Shown: positions 34,546 to 34,656 of the stretch, piece by piece
How positions within the stretch are numbered: the first letter of the stretch is position 1
How the letters are laid out: every line of letters begins with the position of its first letter
The notes under the pieces: model-generated
Database searches by the model: none
Seen by the model: the letters and a program-made list of their open reading frames with translations, nothing else
Told to the model about the DNA's origin: nothing
Made by a program: the position numbers and the translations under genes
Origin: Oscillospiraceae bacterium
GTDB taxonomy: Bacteria > Bacillota > Clostridia > Oscillospirales > Ruminococcaceae
Length of the DNA stretch: 34,656 nt
Assembly (NCBI GenBank): GCA_017462785.1
Contig: JAFTQJ010000068.1
Span: 1-34,656, forward strand
Reading direction: 5' to 3'

Positions 34546-34575
34546 CCACCCCAACCCCTCCCCGAGGGGAGGGGC
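34546..34575. repeat. 30-bp G/C-rich palindromic intergenic repeat, copy 2
   Basis: Identical to 19971-20000. To the left is AGAAAAAG-TC-CTTTTTCT (34502-34519). To the right are two further hairpins, GAGGGTAC-TGC-GTACCCTC and CAAAGGAC-TTC-GTCCTTTG. Nothing coding is seen from 34494 to the window end. Confidence 0.8.
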
Positions 34576-34656
34576 TATGTTTGGAGGGTACTGCGTACCC
34601 TCAACCCGCCAAAGGACTTCGTCCTTTGAACCTAACAAGGTTTTTCGACAGACTGA

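Overview
The window looks like chromosome of a cellulosome-forming Firmicute close to Ruminococcus (Oscillospiraceae/Ruminococcaceae). Three observations support this. Three secreted proteins end in dockerin modules, including a GH5 endoglucanase and a protein with a long threonine-rich linker. The S10-spc-alpha ribosomal supercluster has the Firmicute order, including the small KOW gene between map and infA. There is also a complete RnfCDGEAB operon of the clostridial kind. The genus is inference; the family-level placement is firmer.

Layout. 1-393 is the 3' end of a polytopic membrane protein on the + strand, which meets a dockerin-bearing GH5 endoglucanase (479-2308, -) at a shared terminator. 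2528-3727 (-) is a NUDIX-HAD fusion. 3862-19472 (-) is one unbroken 31-gene ribosomal operon running rpsJ to rplQ, with secY, adk, map, infA and rpoA inside it. It is preceded by about 350 nt of structured leader and a sigma-A type promoter lying within a 14-bp inverted repeat. 20062-24314 (-) holds a LysM/G5/M23 cell-wall peptidase, an RluA-type pseudouridine synthase overlapping the end of a membrane-protein gene, and a histidine phosphatase. An XRE regulator (24550-25242, +) diverges from that phosphatase and precedes rnfCDGEAB (25378-30172, +). 30429-34237 (-) carries two tandem paralogous secreted transglutaminase-like proteins with dockerins.

How they work together. The ribosomal operon supplies translation, secretion (SecY), nucleotide balance (Adk), N-terminal processing (Map) and transcription (RpoA). 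Rnf couples ferredoxin:NAD+ electron transfer to ion pumping, which suits a strict anaerobe fermenting sugars from fibre. The dockerin proteins would be docked onto scaffoldins outside the cell.

The most interesting non-coding signals are as follows. (1) A 7-5-7 inverted repeat is conserved at the same 26-bp distance upstream of the -35 box of both transglutaminase genes. (2) A 16-bp palindrome sits at the predicted start point of the GH5 transcript, just after a perfect consensus promoter. (3) Mutually exclusive and stacked stems occur in the S10 leader. (4) An identical 30-bp G/C-rich palindromic repeat occurs in two distant intergenic regions. (5) A terminator hairpin is duplicated about 220 bp apart behind the rnf operon. 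No tRNA, rRNA, CRISPR array, insertion sequence or phage gene was seen.
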